A stretch of DNA of 64,000 nucleotides from Pseudorasbora parva (taxonomy: Eukaryota; Chordata; Actinopteri; Cypriniformes; Gobionidae), in assembly GCF_024679245.1 (NCBI RefSeq), contig NC_090182.1, positions 29,219,547 to 29,283,546 on the forward strand, read 5' to 3'. The stretch's first letter is position 1; every line of letters starts with the position of its first letter. Positions 11,626-22,270 of this stretch are shown here, one piece after another. The position numbers and the translations under genes are program-made. The notes beneath the pieces are model-generated. The model was not told the DNA's origin. It saw only the letters and a list, made by a program, of their open reading frames with translations, and did no database searches.

Positions 11626-13736
11626 TTCAGTCTTTAGTTTCATAAACACCAAAGCTTTGTTATAGAAAGAGTCTCTTAACCCTATTTTTACATAACTTCA
11701 CCAAAATACACTCCATACAAAAACTTTCCTGAAGTCCCTGAGCGTCAAGTACTCTCAGCTCTCACATAAGAATACACACAATAATAGCCGCTAAGAAGCG
11801 CTTACCTTTCAGGATAGAAACATTGAGAGTTTTAGAAAAACTCTGCTACCCTACTTCACACTCTCTCCAAACAACTATTCAAACCACCAACATGAAGTGC
11901 CCACTAGTTCAAATGCACTTCACATCGATTGCCTTTTAATTATTCAGCCAACGTACAACTGATATTTTTAACTTGTATGAGACGAGGCCTAATCATGGAT
12001 GTAAGTTCATAAAAGCATCGACGAAAACAGTCCTGTAACCAGCCGCATAATAATGTGCTTCCTATAAGAATTTAAAGGAAGAAAGATCAACATGTTTATG
12101 ATTTGCTGGTCTCAAAACTCATAACTGCGCTGAATAGGAACCTACAAAACACACCGTGTTTTCTCCAAGCATAACAAACTGTAAGAATGATTGCAATTTG
12201 CTTTGCTAAATCTATAAATAATTTACCAGATCATAGCTTGTCTTGTAACCGAAATGTAATTAGAATCAATAAAAATGATAAAGCATCAATACGCCTTGCA
12301 CTTCCATGGGCATTAGCATGTGCAGCTGTGCAGACTGTTAATGTGAGATCACGTGTACGCCACGCATACACAGTTAGTGCGCTTAAACATCAGAGAACAC
12401 AAACAGACTCACTGTTCGTCTGTGTTCGCTTAAATTTTTGATGAAACGTCTGCGGCTGAGGTGAAATCAGATATTTTGTAGGGATTTTTTTTCCTCGTGT
12501 CTACTGGAAGATCTCTAAAAACAGCACGCCTTTGGGAGCGGCTGCTTGTGGACATGAAGGGAGCGATCGGTGTCACATTTGCTGAGAAGCAGCGTTTGAC
12601 TAATGAGCGTCGATGACAGGGTTGTGGAGAGGTGCTTGCTGAGCGGAACACATTTGTTTCTCCCTGGTCTAGCGAGAGGCCTGTCAGACACAGAGAAATG
12701 ACCAGCAGTCAGCCCCAAGGTGCCCTCCCTGTACTGGCATACTGACAAATTGACCAAAGGGGACAAGTTTGGCTCAGAATCGCCTACGAGATTAAGAGGT
12801 TTTTAGCATTTGTAATCAGCAGCGTAATGAAATTTGTGATTAAAGCTGGATATATTGCACTTGTGTGGATCCATGGTAAAAATTGAGTAGCAGAATAGCA
12901 GTAAAATGGAAGTAAAGGTCAATGTTATGTTGATGAATTAGGACATTGTTGTCAACAAACATTTCCTAGGAATAATATACAACAGCAATAAATACATTAA
13001 CCGTGATAACGCCCGTAGTATACGCAGAGTAATTTAATAAATTCCGGCCTTGCGATGTACAGTCTGCAGGACAATGTGAAAACCGCTCTATAGATCTCAT
13101 CCCTTAGTCTCCGCATGTCAAAAATCAATAGTAATAAAGTTACGAAAGACGTAAACAGTTGTGTGGGTTGTTATTGTCAATGCCACTCCGGGGAACGCCA
13201 TACCAGTGCATGCTTCACCTTAGGCAGAGGAAGAATGGAAAGCCTTTCTGAAGGGCCGTAATGAAAAATGCTCCATTACTTGGATTTCTCTATTACTTGT
13301 ATCCCTGCAGACAACTGTCAACAGCTGCTAATGCAAGCCAATATCATGGGACTGCATGTAACATGCTAACTGAATTCATTACTTTGGAAATAATCAACAG
13401 AAGGTGATCCAAATGTATACCTACGGATGTCTGTGCATTTATGGGAATTTCTTTAACTTCAGGCACTTTTACATCCCTGGGGTGTCTTTTTTAAGGTTTT
13501 AAGGTTTTGAGGTTGAAATGGAGATCACACCAAAAATAATCCAAAATATTTTAGAATGCTTTCATAATTTAAATATGCTACTTTTCAAATATTAACATGA
13601 CAATTGTATGCATAATATACTTGTATAGATTGTATAAGCTGAGACATATCTAGCAGTTTGGGGCTTTGGGCTTTGGGGCTTTCTACACCTTTATCGGCAG
13701 CCCTTTTCACTTTCAGAAAAAAATAGAGGTACAGTG
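11626..13736. other. 2.1 kb without recognisable gene
   Basis: Several short open frames (for example plus 12187-12441, minus 12430-12766) have no recognisable domain and overlap on opposite strands. No transposon ends or microsatellites were found. The stretch may be low-copy host DNA. Confidence 0.4.
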
Positions 13737-14045
13737 TGTTACATGTATGGTTTGTGTTTGTTGTGTTTTGGCCCCTGTACTTCCTGGTTTCAGTTGTCCC
13801 GTGTTCCTTTGTTCTCAGTTTCCCGCCACTTGTCTGTTCCCTTGGTTACCGTCATCAGTTTAGTTTGTTTCAGCCGTGTTTAGTTAGTTATCTTCTGTGT
13901 CACCTGTCCCCCTAGTTTAGTCTGTCATCAGTTTGTCTATTTAAGTTCCTCTTGTTCACTCTGTCCTTGTCTGGTCTTGTGCTATATTTGTAGTGTTTGG
14001 TGGTCTGTTTAGAGTTGATGATAATAAAGCCTGTCTGTACTAAAA
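13737..14045 (+). mobile_element. LTR-like remnant
   Basis: A pyrimidine-rich stretch starting tgttacatg carries a TATA-like ctatttaag (near 13938) and, about 85 bp downstream, aataaagcc (near 14023). That is the order of promoter and poly(A) signal seen in the solo LTR at 3782-4151 (read on its minus strand). No clear CA end or target duplication was found, so this is a weaker call than that copy. Confidence 0.5.
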
Positions 14046-14714
14046 ATGTACTCATGTACTTATTTCATGTACTTATTTCAAATAAGTAAAGCCAAATAAA
14101 TAGCTGCATGCAACATTATTTGTCGTCATGGGCGTCAGAACCATTGTATGTGATGAGACCTGCCCACTATTTAAGACTATGATATTGGACCTACTCACTT
14201 TTACGATCTATTATTCTGTTCATCTATCCCTAACCAGTAAACACTTTATTATTAAACACATGTTAGAACTCTGTAATCGGGCATTTACTTTGGCATTTAC
14301 TTTGTCTTTGGAAGTTTAACTCATAGGTGATTGCAGAGAGCTGTGGTACTGCTGTTGTATTGTGAAGTAGTCTTAGAGAGTTGGCAAATAACGATTTTAT
14401 TTATTTTATTTTATTTTATTTTATTTTTTGTCATTCAGGTTAATTACTAATGCACATCTGATGTGTGGAGTCTGTTGGTGATGTTCACTATTTTAAATTA
14501 ATAGCGCCTGCACACATGGATTCCAAACAATTATTACTGGTTTGGGCTGGAAGAGATTGGAAACGGAGAGCTGTGTGCTTCGCTTCATTCTGCTTGTGGT
14601 AGCAGACACTCCTACCCTGCGGGGCAAAGGTAATGTCCCCTACAGGAGCCCATCTTTGGTTGACTTGTAAGGTTCAGGAGACATTGCAAACCTGCTCCAT
14701 CTCTTCCATCTCAG
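14046..14714. other. Non-coding stretch with a short (TTTTA)n tract
   Basis: A (TTTTA)n-like tract lies at about 14396-14427. The 63-codon open frame at 14128-14319 has no recognisable domain. Confidence 0.45.
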
Positions 14715-14945
14715 ATGGGGGTACCTGAATTTAAAATCAGGCAGATATTTATCACCATTTATCACCATTCATTACTATTTATCACTATTTTATTTTTTAT
14801 TATTCTTGTTTCTATTTTTAATTATTGCACATGGTTTTCATATTTCTTATGCATATTTTATCACTATTTTATACTTTTCTATGTAAAGTGCTTTTGAATT
14901 GCCATTGTGTATGAAATGTGCTATATAAATAAACTTGCCTTGCCT
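14715..14945 (+). repeat. Retroposon 3' tail
   Basis: The sequence ends with gtgctatataaataaacttgccttgcc, a type of 3' tail with short terminal repeats (here ttgcc) that I associate with fish non-LTR retrotransposons and their SINEs. The segment before it contains repeated 'tatttatcacca' units. No reverse-transcriptase coding remains. Confidence 0.5.
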
Positions 14946-15005
14946 ATTCAAATGCACTTGCATATAATCTAAACACGTAATATACTTGTGTGCATGCCAT
15001 TCTCA

Positions 15006-15385
15006 CAGTTTAAGTCAAGTCAGCTTATTTATATAGCTCTTTTACAATGGCGATTGTTTCAAAGGAGCTTCACAGATTTAAACAGGAAAATACTGCAACA
15101 AAATTTGATTTAGCTGTACAGTCGCTCATAGAGAAAGTTATCCAGCTAATTTAAATTTATCATATAGCGATAATGTGGGCAGATCAGTGATATAGTTGAT
15201 ACGGTTAATTTAGTAATTAATTTTATTTGGATACTTAGTTGAAAACTTAGATCGAAATTTGAATGTCCCCAACTGAGCAAGCCAAGCCAAAGGCGACAGT
15301 GGCAAGGAACCAAAACTCCATCAGGGCATGATGGAGAAAAATAAACCCTGGGAAATACACAAAAATGATAATGGTATAATTTCAA
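15006..15385 (-). repeat. Interspersed retroposon-like repeat, reverse orientation
   Basis: On the plus strand it opens with aagtcaagtcagcttattta and continues to an inner block (tccccaactgagcaagcc, ggcgacagtggcaaggaacc) near 15267-15310. I recognise this arrangement as a common fish interspersed repeat whose 3' tail ends in tgacttga units. A related tail is at about 38270-38560 on the plus strand. There is no coding content; boundaries are approximate. Confidence 0.6.
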
Positions 15386-17487
15386 AAGAATTTCTAAACC
15401 TATGTCAAAGTTTGTGTTCTTAAGCCATTAAAAACTGTTGCCAATGTTTTCTGTTTTAGTTGAAAGCAGTGTTGTGTTAGTGGCCCCAAAATAAATAACT
15501 AATGATTTTTTTACAAAGGAAATGAATGAATAAAAAAACTTACTTTGGCTAGACAATAATAATAACAATCCCTCTTCCATGAATTCCCTATTACCAATGT
15601 AAAGCTGCTTTGAAACGATCTTTATTGTGAAAAGTGTTTTATAATTGAAGGTTACTTGATTTAACTTTTTAACTGTCCCTCAGACACAATTTTTTTCAGC
15701 CAAAAAAAATTGATCCAAATTTTGTGTACTTTTTAACCAAGTAGAAACAAGTGTCAGTAAAGAGTTTACTATAAATGTGACGTGTTATAATATTTGGTAT
15801 GTTAAAAAAAGAGAATTCAAGGTAAATATCACTTCTGGACAAATGCTTTTTTGTGTGCTTCATTTCCAAGCTATGAATTATCAAATTAAACAAAAAAGTG
15901 TGAAACGCTTATTTAGTCTATTCTTTTTTTTTTTCAACAGTGCTATCTATAAAATAAGTATTTGCAAGACAAAATTACACAGCATCACATGCTATATTCA
16001 AAATATCTTCAAAATGTAATTTCCATCACACAATTTAGAGGGAATTTTTAATGACTTTCAAAATAAGAAAGAAAAATCCAAAAATAACATTCTGCTGTGA
16101 TGCATGACCACATTGTTAATGTAAATGTTTCAAGTAATGAAAATAATTTTGAGGGTGTTTCTTTTCTTAAAGTTTACAAAGGTATAAAAAGATCCAGTTG
16201 ATGAAACCCATATACATCCGGCGTGCGCATGGATCTGCATGTGTGTGTGTGTCGGTGAGAATGATGAAAATGGAGCAAAAGTTGTTTGATTGCATCACTG
16301 CATCACTATGTGGGAGGATGAACCAACCTGTCACTCTGGTGTGATAGATAATTCTGCAGCAGAGACCGTCAACATCCTTTCTGCATTTTTCAAACAATCA
16401 CTAGCCCAGATGCTCATTTGGCCAATAATATCTAACACAACAAGCTTTAAATCTGCCCAGACCCTTATTGATTGCAATAACATGGTTTATATTACACAGA
16501 CTTTCATTGGTACACACTATGTCAAAGGCTGCTAATAGAGGAAGATATGATCTCCAGCAATACCACCTGTCTGTCTGCCAGTTTCCTCAAAGTACTTTTG
16601 TTCAAATCCCTGGAGAGCCTTGTGAGCCACCCGTACTGTTAATTGGCTCATTTGTTCCATGATGTACTACAGAGTGATAGAGAAAAACAAAATGTGTTTT
16701 AAGAACAGAGAGGCAGTGCAGTACTGAAACCGCTGATTTAGACTCGCCATCATGTAACTTTGTCAGTAAGCTACTCGAAAAACAAAGTTTAACAATGGGT
16801 TGTTGTAGAGAAACTTGTCTACAAGGCTGCGTGAGATGACAGGTCAGACCTGAAAGCATGAGTGTGTGTTTCACACAAACATACACACGGGTCAGCTGGC
16901 TAATAAAAGATCCCATAGTGTCCTGCCCTTTTCTCACAGGTTACAGATGATATGATTTCTGCTGCTGGTTTGAACAGGGCAGGGGGCCAGGGGAGAATGG
17001 CTGAGACCCTGGTTTTCCAGCTTATCGTCTACATCAGTCAGGCTGTCAAGATTGGATTGTGGGAAAGCACATGGAGGGTACAAAGAGGGGGCGCCTGGGC
17101 TTAATTCACACCAAGCGGACAGTCGAGATTATCTGTGGAGATTCACACCACTCCATCGAGAGATAAATAACAAGAGACATAGTATATATAGCATTGCCTA
17201 ATTCATATTCGTAATAAGACCAAAATAAAATTCTGCAAGAGCAAGTTTCTATTATTTATGACTTTTTGCTAAGAAACAATGACTTGGAAATAATTTATGT
17301 GGTGGAATCCAACGCCATATAATAGACTACATTCATCAGAAAAGTACATGAAGTTTTCATGAGCTCCAGCGCAACATACCTAACATTTACTGTACATTAT
17401 TCTACAACTGGTAAATTAACACATTTATTTTACATTACATTTATTCATTTGGATTTATCAAAAGCAGCTTACACTGCATTAAAGGTA
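15386..17487. other. 2.1 kb without recognisable gene; two short repeat remnants
   Basis: At 15600-15660 (aaagctgctttgaaacgat...) there is a short piece resembling the retroposon tail at 38.5 kb. At 17424-17486 (tttattcatttggattta...cagcttacactgcatt) there is a piece of a common fish repeat. The rest shows open frames of at most 111 codons with no recognisable domain. Confidence 0.45.
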
Positions 17488-18120
17488 CACTGATAAAAAC
17501 AACTTGTAAGATTTACTTGATAAAATCTTTGTAACAATTTGCACTCAGTTTTTCTAAGTAAAATTAACTGCTGCGATATCAAGTACAACTTACTTGCCAA
17601 TATCAAGTAAAATGTACTTAACTATAAATGTAACATTTGCAAAGACATTAAGTAAATATTACTTAATTATATTTAACTTAGCATGTTGTATTTATTAAAA
17701 GTAATCAAGTAAATTTAATTTTAAAAGGAGCATAACTATTGTGAAAATTTTATAAATCTGTATTATTTACTCTTATGAAGTAATTAAGTAGATTTTATAA
17801 TGTTTGTCCATTTGACATTTTGAATTACTTAGTTGAATTAATTTATATTACTCACTATTATTATGTAAATGTTGCTATTTTAAGCCAAATAAATGTAATA
17901 ATGTTCTCTGCATCAAATACATTTATCACAAATCACACATAAATACAATGAAGTTCAACAGTTTATTATGTCAAAATTTACAATTAACCATTAAATCAGT
18001 AATGTGAATCAACTGATTAAGTAGTTAAGGTACATTCATTATAATTTACAATAACTGTAGAATTAACCATGTATGGTTCAACTAAACATCAGCAGCCAAC
18101 AGTGGCATAACTAACATTAA

Positions 18121-18556
18121 AGGGTTAGTTCAGCCAAATATGAAATGTATCACATTTGAGTCCAAAAATAACAAAAACTATGACTTTATTCAGCATGGTC
18201 TTCTCTTCCGTGTTTGTGTTCAATCCTCAAATAAAGATTCAAACGGTGAAGAGGAGCCAATGCTGAATAAAGTCGTAGTTTTTGTTATTTTTAGACCCAA
18301 ATGTATTTTGGATGCTTCAAGAGACTCTAATTAACCCACTGATGTCTCATATGGACTACATTGATGATGTTTTTATTCCCTTTCTGGACATGGACTGTAT
18401 AGTGTGCATACACTTGCATACGCTCTCGGACTAAATATAAAATATCTTAAACTGTGTGTTAAGATGAACGGAGGTCTTACGGGTGTGGAGCGACATTAGG
18501 GAGAGGAGTTAATGACAGATATTTCATTTTTGACTGAACTGAACTAACTTAACCCT
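18121..18556. mobile_element. TTAA-flanked MITE, copy A
   Basis: The ends are AGGGTTAGTTCAG and, on the right, ...CTAACTTAACCCT, with TTAA outside each (18117-18120 and 18557-18560). The left-hand block aaaaataacaaaaactatgactttattcagcatg (positions 18165-18198) recurs inverted at about 18262-18295, so it folds into a hairpin. TTAA duplication is the signature of piggyBac and Kolobok types. Related copies lie at 21334-21698 and 59801-60235. Confidence 0.75.
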
Positions 18557-18614
18557 TTAATGACGAGCACATGCATAGTCCATCTGAAACATAATGGTCA
18601 CTTTTCCTTAATGC

Positions 18615-20900
18615 TCATTCATCGACTGGATCCTCTCGATCAGCTCCATGGACGACCATCTTAAGGATATGTTCAGCAGCAACACTGCGACTGTCCTCCT
18701 GCATACAGTTTGTAAGAAAGAAAGAACACAATTCCATTTAAGAAATATAATTACATTTATAACATTACATTTTATTTTCATTAAAAAGGTGACCGGACCT
18801 TCATGTCGTTAGCCAACGTGATCTCATGAAAATACGTGAGTATTTTTACGTAAAGTGTGATTCTACTACACGTACATTTACTAACGTTTTTTCACACAAT
18901 AAAACGTACAATACTGACTTATTAACAGCACTAAAATGTACAATATTGACGTATTACCAGCAATAAAATGTAATTTATCGACGTATCTGTTAATGTGTAA
19001 GCAGCCACCGGCTCCCATAAATCGTGGCATTAATATTGTTTATTTTATATCCAATAGTCACATCAATACATGTGTTCAGTCACATTTATTAAATGCATTT
19101 TACTAAGTTAATCAACCTAATATATAATACCAGAAATATAAAATAACATTTTGCTCTCGTGACATCACTACAAACTCATTTCGGGTGACTAGATAATGTT
19201 AAAAGAAGACTGAATTTTAAAACCGTCAGATGAATAACATTCTTGCCAACCATTTTGTAGTATTTAGCTTGTTGTTTGCTGTGAGACATAAAAAGGCATT
19301 TTCTCCTATTCAGCAACTGGCGATTACAATATACACCAAAACACAACATCAATTCACAAAACGCAACACTTTATTCGTTTGCTGTAATCCAAATCGTTAG
19401 AATCCATATGTTTGCGAGAAACAAATCTAAAATTGAGCCCGGTGATCTTCATCTCCATTAGTCTTCATCTCCTCTCAGTAGCGCGACGGCAAACATCAAA
19501 TCTCGCGCTCGTAAATTCAAATTTAAAAAACGCGCCCTCATGAAGCGTTACGACATGATTTACGGCAGTGGCATCGAACGCTCATTGGCTCTCGCCTGCT
19601 TCGTCACAGATTTTGACATGTCGTGTTTCAGTCGATTTGTATTTGAAATGGGAAACGCGCAACTTCACGGAGAGAAGCCGGATTAATATTTTCATTGATT
19701 AATAGCTAACATTCTGCTCTGTACCTCATACAAAACTATTAACGTTATATACCACCAGAGAGGACTGCGACTGCAACACATCTTCATTTGAACTACTTTT
19801 GGTACCGCTTTTGACATTTTTGCAATAAATAAATGATTGTGATTACACTGGTCTGTCTGTTATGCTTTGATTTATAACAGTACGTTGTTTTAATAAATGC
19901 TAATGGGTAGGTTTAGGGGTAAGTGTAGGATTAGCCGTTCAAAATATTTTTTTTAATGCTATATTGTTACCAAAATCGTCATTTTCCAACGTTTTACCTT
20001 TTATTTTCTTTATATTCTGTATTAAATTGGTAGGTTTAGGTTTGGGGTAGTGTTAAGGGATCGTAGATTAATCAATAAAATGGTCAAAGGGAAATTATAT
20101 AGATATCTTTATGATATAAAAAAAAAAAAAATGTTTTTACCAGAATAAAGTTTTGTATTCTTAAAAAAAAAGATTTCATGATGGATTCGTAAATATTTTA
20201 CGTTTTATAGCTGTAAAAATGTAATAATACTACGTTTAAATGTTGCAAATACGTCTATATTTTACATTTTAGCACTTCTCCAAACGTACTAAGACGTACG
20301 TTTAGTCTCTTTGAAAGTAACGTATTAATACCTACGTATTAAGGATGAGACCAGGCTGCGTTAGCTCACTAAAATAGAATTGCTGACATTCATGCACTTG
20401 TTGCTAACGTTATACATCAATGCTTATTTGGTATCAGAGTTCACCTGCCATCCAAACTTTCCTTCTTTAGTGCAGAGTGCAGACTAACTTATGCTTTGAT
20501 ATAATAATTGCTGTGAAATTTTCAGTGGATATAAAAACAACTAACTTAGACACTTTTAAAAAATGCTAACATTAGCTAGAGGACACACACACAGGCAGCC
20601 AGCACTTAATCACGGCCAGCTAACATTAAATTATTTTGAAGTTAACCAGACAGGGTGACTTTTTCTACAAGAACGTGGCTAACTACATTTAATCCCCTCT
20701 ATCTTTGACCAAACACCAGTCTCAACTTTATAGAAGTGGATAATGCTTTAGCTTTAGCTACCGTTATTGTGATTAAAACTCACTTTTAGTCAATTTTAAA
20801 CCGTAACGTCTATGCAATAATCAAACCATCAAAACGAAGTACATCGTTATCACAAATCTAAAATAGAAAAGTCAGAACTTACCGAGAATAAGTCAGCCAT
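18615..20900 (-). CDS. Candidate two-exon mini-ORF inside the CACTG element
   Basis: On the minus strand, an ATG at 20900 opens six codons (MADLFS, 20900-20883) followed directly by the strong donor GTAAGTTCTG. A pyrimidine-rich tract ending in TGCAG precedes 18698. From 18698 to 18615 the same phase reads EDSRSVAAEHILKMV... and ends DPVDE-stop, giving 33 residues in total. The intron would contain the later 1.55-kb insertion at 18814-20358. The second-exon peptide is acidic and helical-looking, but I recognise no domain. Seen: splice signals and phase agreement. Inferred: that it was ever expressed. It could be a captured host exon or chance. Confidence 0.35.
18814..20358. mobile_element. 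1.55-kb inverted-repeat element with TACGT-rich arms
   Basis: The left end CAACGTGATCTCATGAAAAT and the reverse complement of the right end, CAGCCTGGTCTCATCCTTAA, share a GTCTCAT/GATCTCAT core. The flanks are CGTTAGC at 18807-18813 and 20359-20365, giving a 7-bp exact match, or 7 of 8 if counted as an octamer. Both arms are rich in ACGTA motifs (aaaacgtaca, gacgtatt, cctacgtatt). The interior has two gggtaggttta-type modules near 19910 and 20030. There is no recognisable transposase. It interrupts the intron of the mini-ORF candidate. Confidence 0.72.
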
Positions 20901-21333
20901 GTAAAAGCGACATCCCAAACCGACCGTCTCTGCCACTGAACCGGGATCTTTTTGAGCAACAACAAAAACGGGCGGGCAGATTCAAACACACTTTGCTTTT
21001 CAGATTAAAATTTACTTAGTATTTTTAGGTGAATGTGCTGTGACTATAAAACATTAAATACTATTTTTAAATATAGGGTAAAATGTACTCTTTCTTCTCA
21101 GTTAATTTATTACATTAATAAATTGTGTAAATTTTACATAAGACATATAGTTCCAACTTAATCTTGATTTTACAATGTATAAATTACATGAATTAATGTA
21201 ATAGATTTTACAATACCACAAAGTCATTTTTTTCAGTGTACATTTTGCCATGTATCCCCTGTCAATCAGACCTAAATGTATGAACTTGCTGTTGTTGGGT
21301 CCATAATTTATTTCGGAATTAATTTAATATTAA

Positions 21334-21698
21334 AGGGTTTGATTCGAATCATGAATCGATAGGCTGAGTCATAACGGTTTGAAGCTTTGTTTTGAAATCG
21401 GCCCATCACTATATAAGTCGTTATTTCGTTTTTTTGCGCACAAAAATGATTCTCATCTCTTCATAAAATTATTGTAGAACCACTGTAGTGAGATGGACTT
21501 TAAACAACGTCTGTAGAACCTTTTATGGGTCTTGAGAGGAAATGACATTGGTGTCAATGAAGGTCTTTCTGAGCAATCGGATATCAACAAAAATATCTTC
21601 ATTTGTGTTCCAAAGATGAACAAAGGTCTTACAGGTGTCGAACGACATGAAGGTAACTCATTAATGACAGAATTTTCATTTTTGGGTGAACTAACCCT
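21334..21698. mobile_element. TTAA-flanked MITE, copy B
   Basis: TTAA at 21330-21333 and 21699-21702 brackets ends AGGGTTTGATTCG (left) and GGTGAACTAACCCT (right). The right half (gacagaattttcatttttgg, ggtcttacaggtgtcgaacga) matches the corresponding halves of copies A and C. The left half differs, so this copy is rearranged or belongs to a related subfamily. Confidence 0.65.
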
Positions 21699-21702
21699 TT
21701 AA

Positions 21703-22173
21703 ATTGAGGTAGCAAACAGAATGAATAATTTGTATTCAAATATGAATGCAGAAGTAGAATTCATTTTAAATATGTGAGAGTTCTGAGTTTCATGTCTGAA
21801 AGTTTTGATAAATAAAATGCTGTGATGTTTGACGGTTCAGACATACAGACAGGCAGGCGGACAGACTATGTCTAGAAGAAAGGGACTAGGGAAAGCACTT
21901 ATTAGAGTTCTGTTTACTTCTCTTGCAACCATTAAATGATGCACTTAAGACAAAATGTACCCTAGTCAGTCTGATTGAGTCACCATGGTCCTTGTAAGCC
22001 ACACAGAATAACTCTATTGTGGTAAGACATTTAAGAGATTATTGCAGATTTCGCATTATCTCATGTCTGCAGAGATGGAAACAGATTTTTTTATTTTATT
22101 TTTTTTTTAAATGAAGGTACATCACGTAATTAATTATCATGAATAATACACCAAAACAATCTTACAGCAAAAA
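21703..22173. other. Spacer without recognisable gene
   Basis: No domain-bearing open frame is present. A T-run lies near 22087-22112, shortly before the tetranucleotide array. Confidence 0.45.
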
Positions 22174-22270
22174 GATGGATGGATGGATGGATGGATGGAT
22201 GGATGGATGGATGGATGGATGGATGGATGGATGGATGGATGGATGGATGGATGGATGGATGGACGGATGG
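22174..22270. repeat. (GATG)n tetranucleotide microsatellite
   Basis: About 24 units of GATG are present with one GACG variant near the right end. The 225-codon open frame starting at 22139 reads through this array as a Met-Asp-Gly-Trp repeat and is an artefact. Confidence 0.97.

Larger units (their letters stand above)
17488..21238. mobile_element. 3.75-kb CACTG-ended element (CACTA/EnSpm-like?) with nested insertions
   Basis: The left end CACTGATAAAAACAACTTGT pairs with the right end, whose reverse complement is CACTGAAAAAAATGACTTTG, and both ends continue with related AT-rich arms (tttacttga/tttactt motifs). TA lies outside both ends. CACTG termini fit the CACTA/EnSpm superfamily, whose duplications are 2-3 bp; a TA-inserting family is the alternative. 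Two later elements (18121-18556 and 18814-20358) lie inside. Removing them leaves about 1.8 kb, including a candidate mini-gene on the minus strand. No transposase is recognisable, so it is probably non-autonomous. Confidence 0.7.

Noticed and set aside
17488..21238. Autonomous CACTA transposon
   Set aside because: After removing nested insertions only about 1.8 kb remains, with no transposase-like frame.
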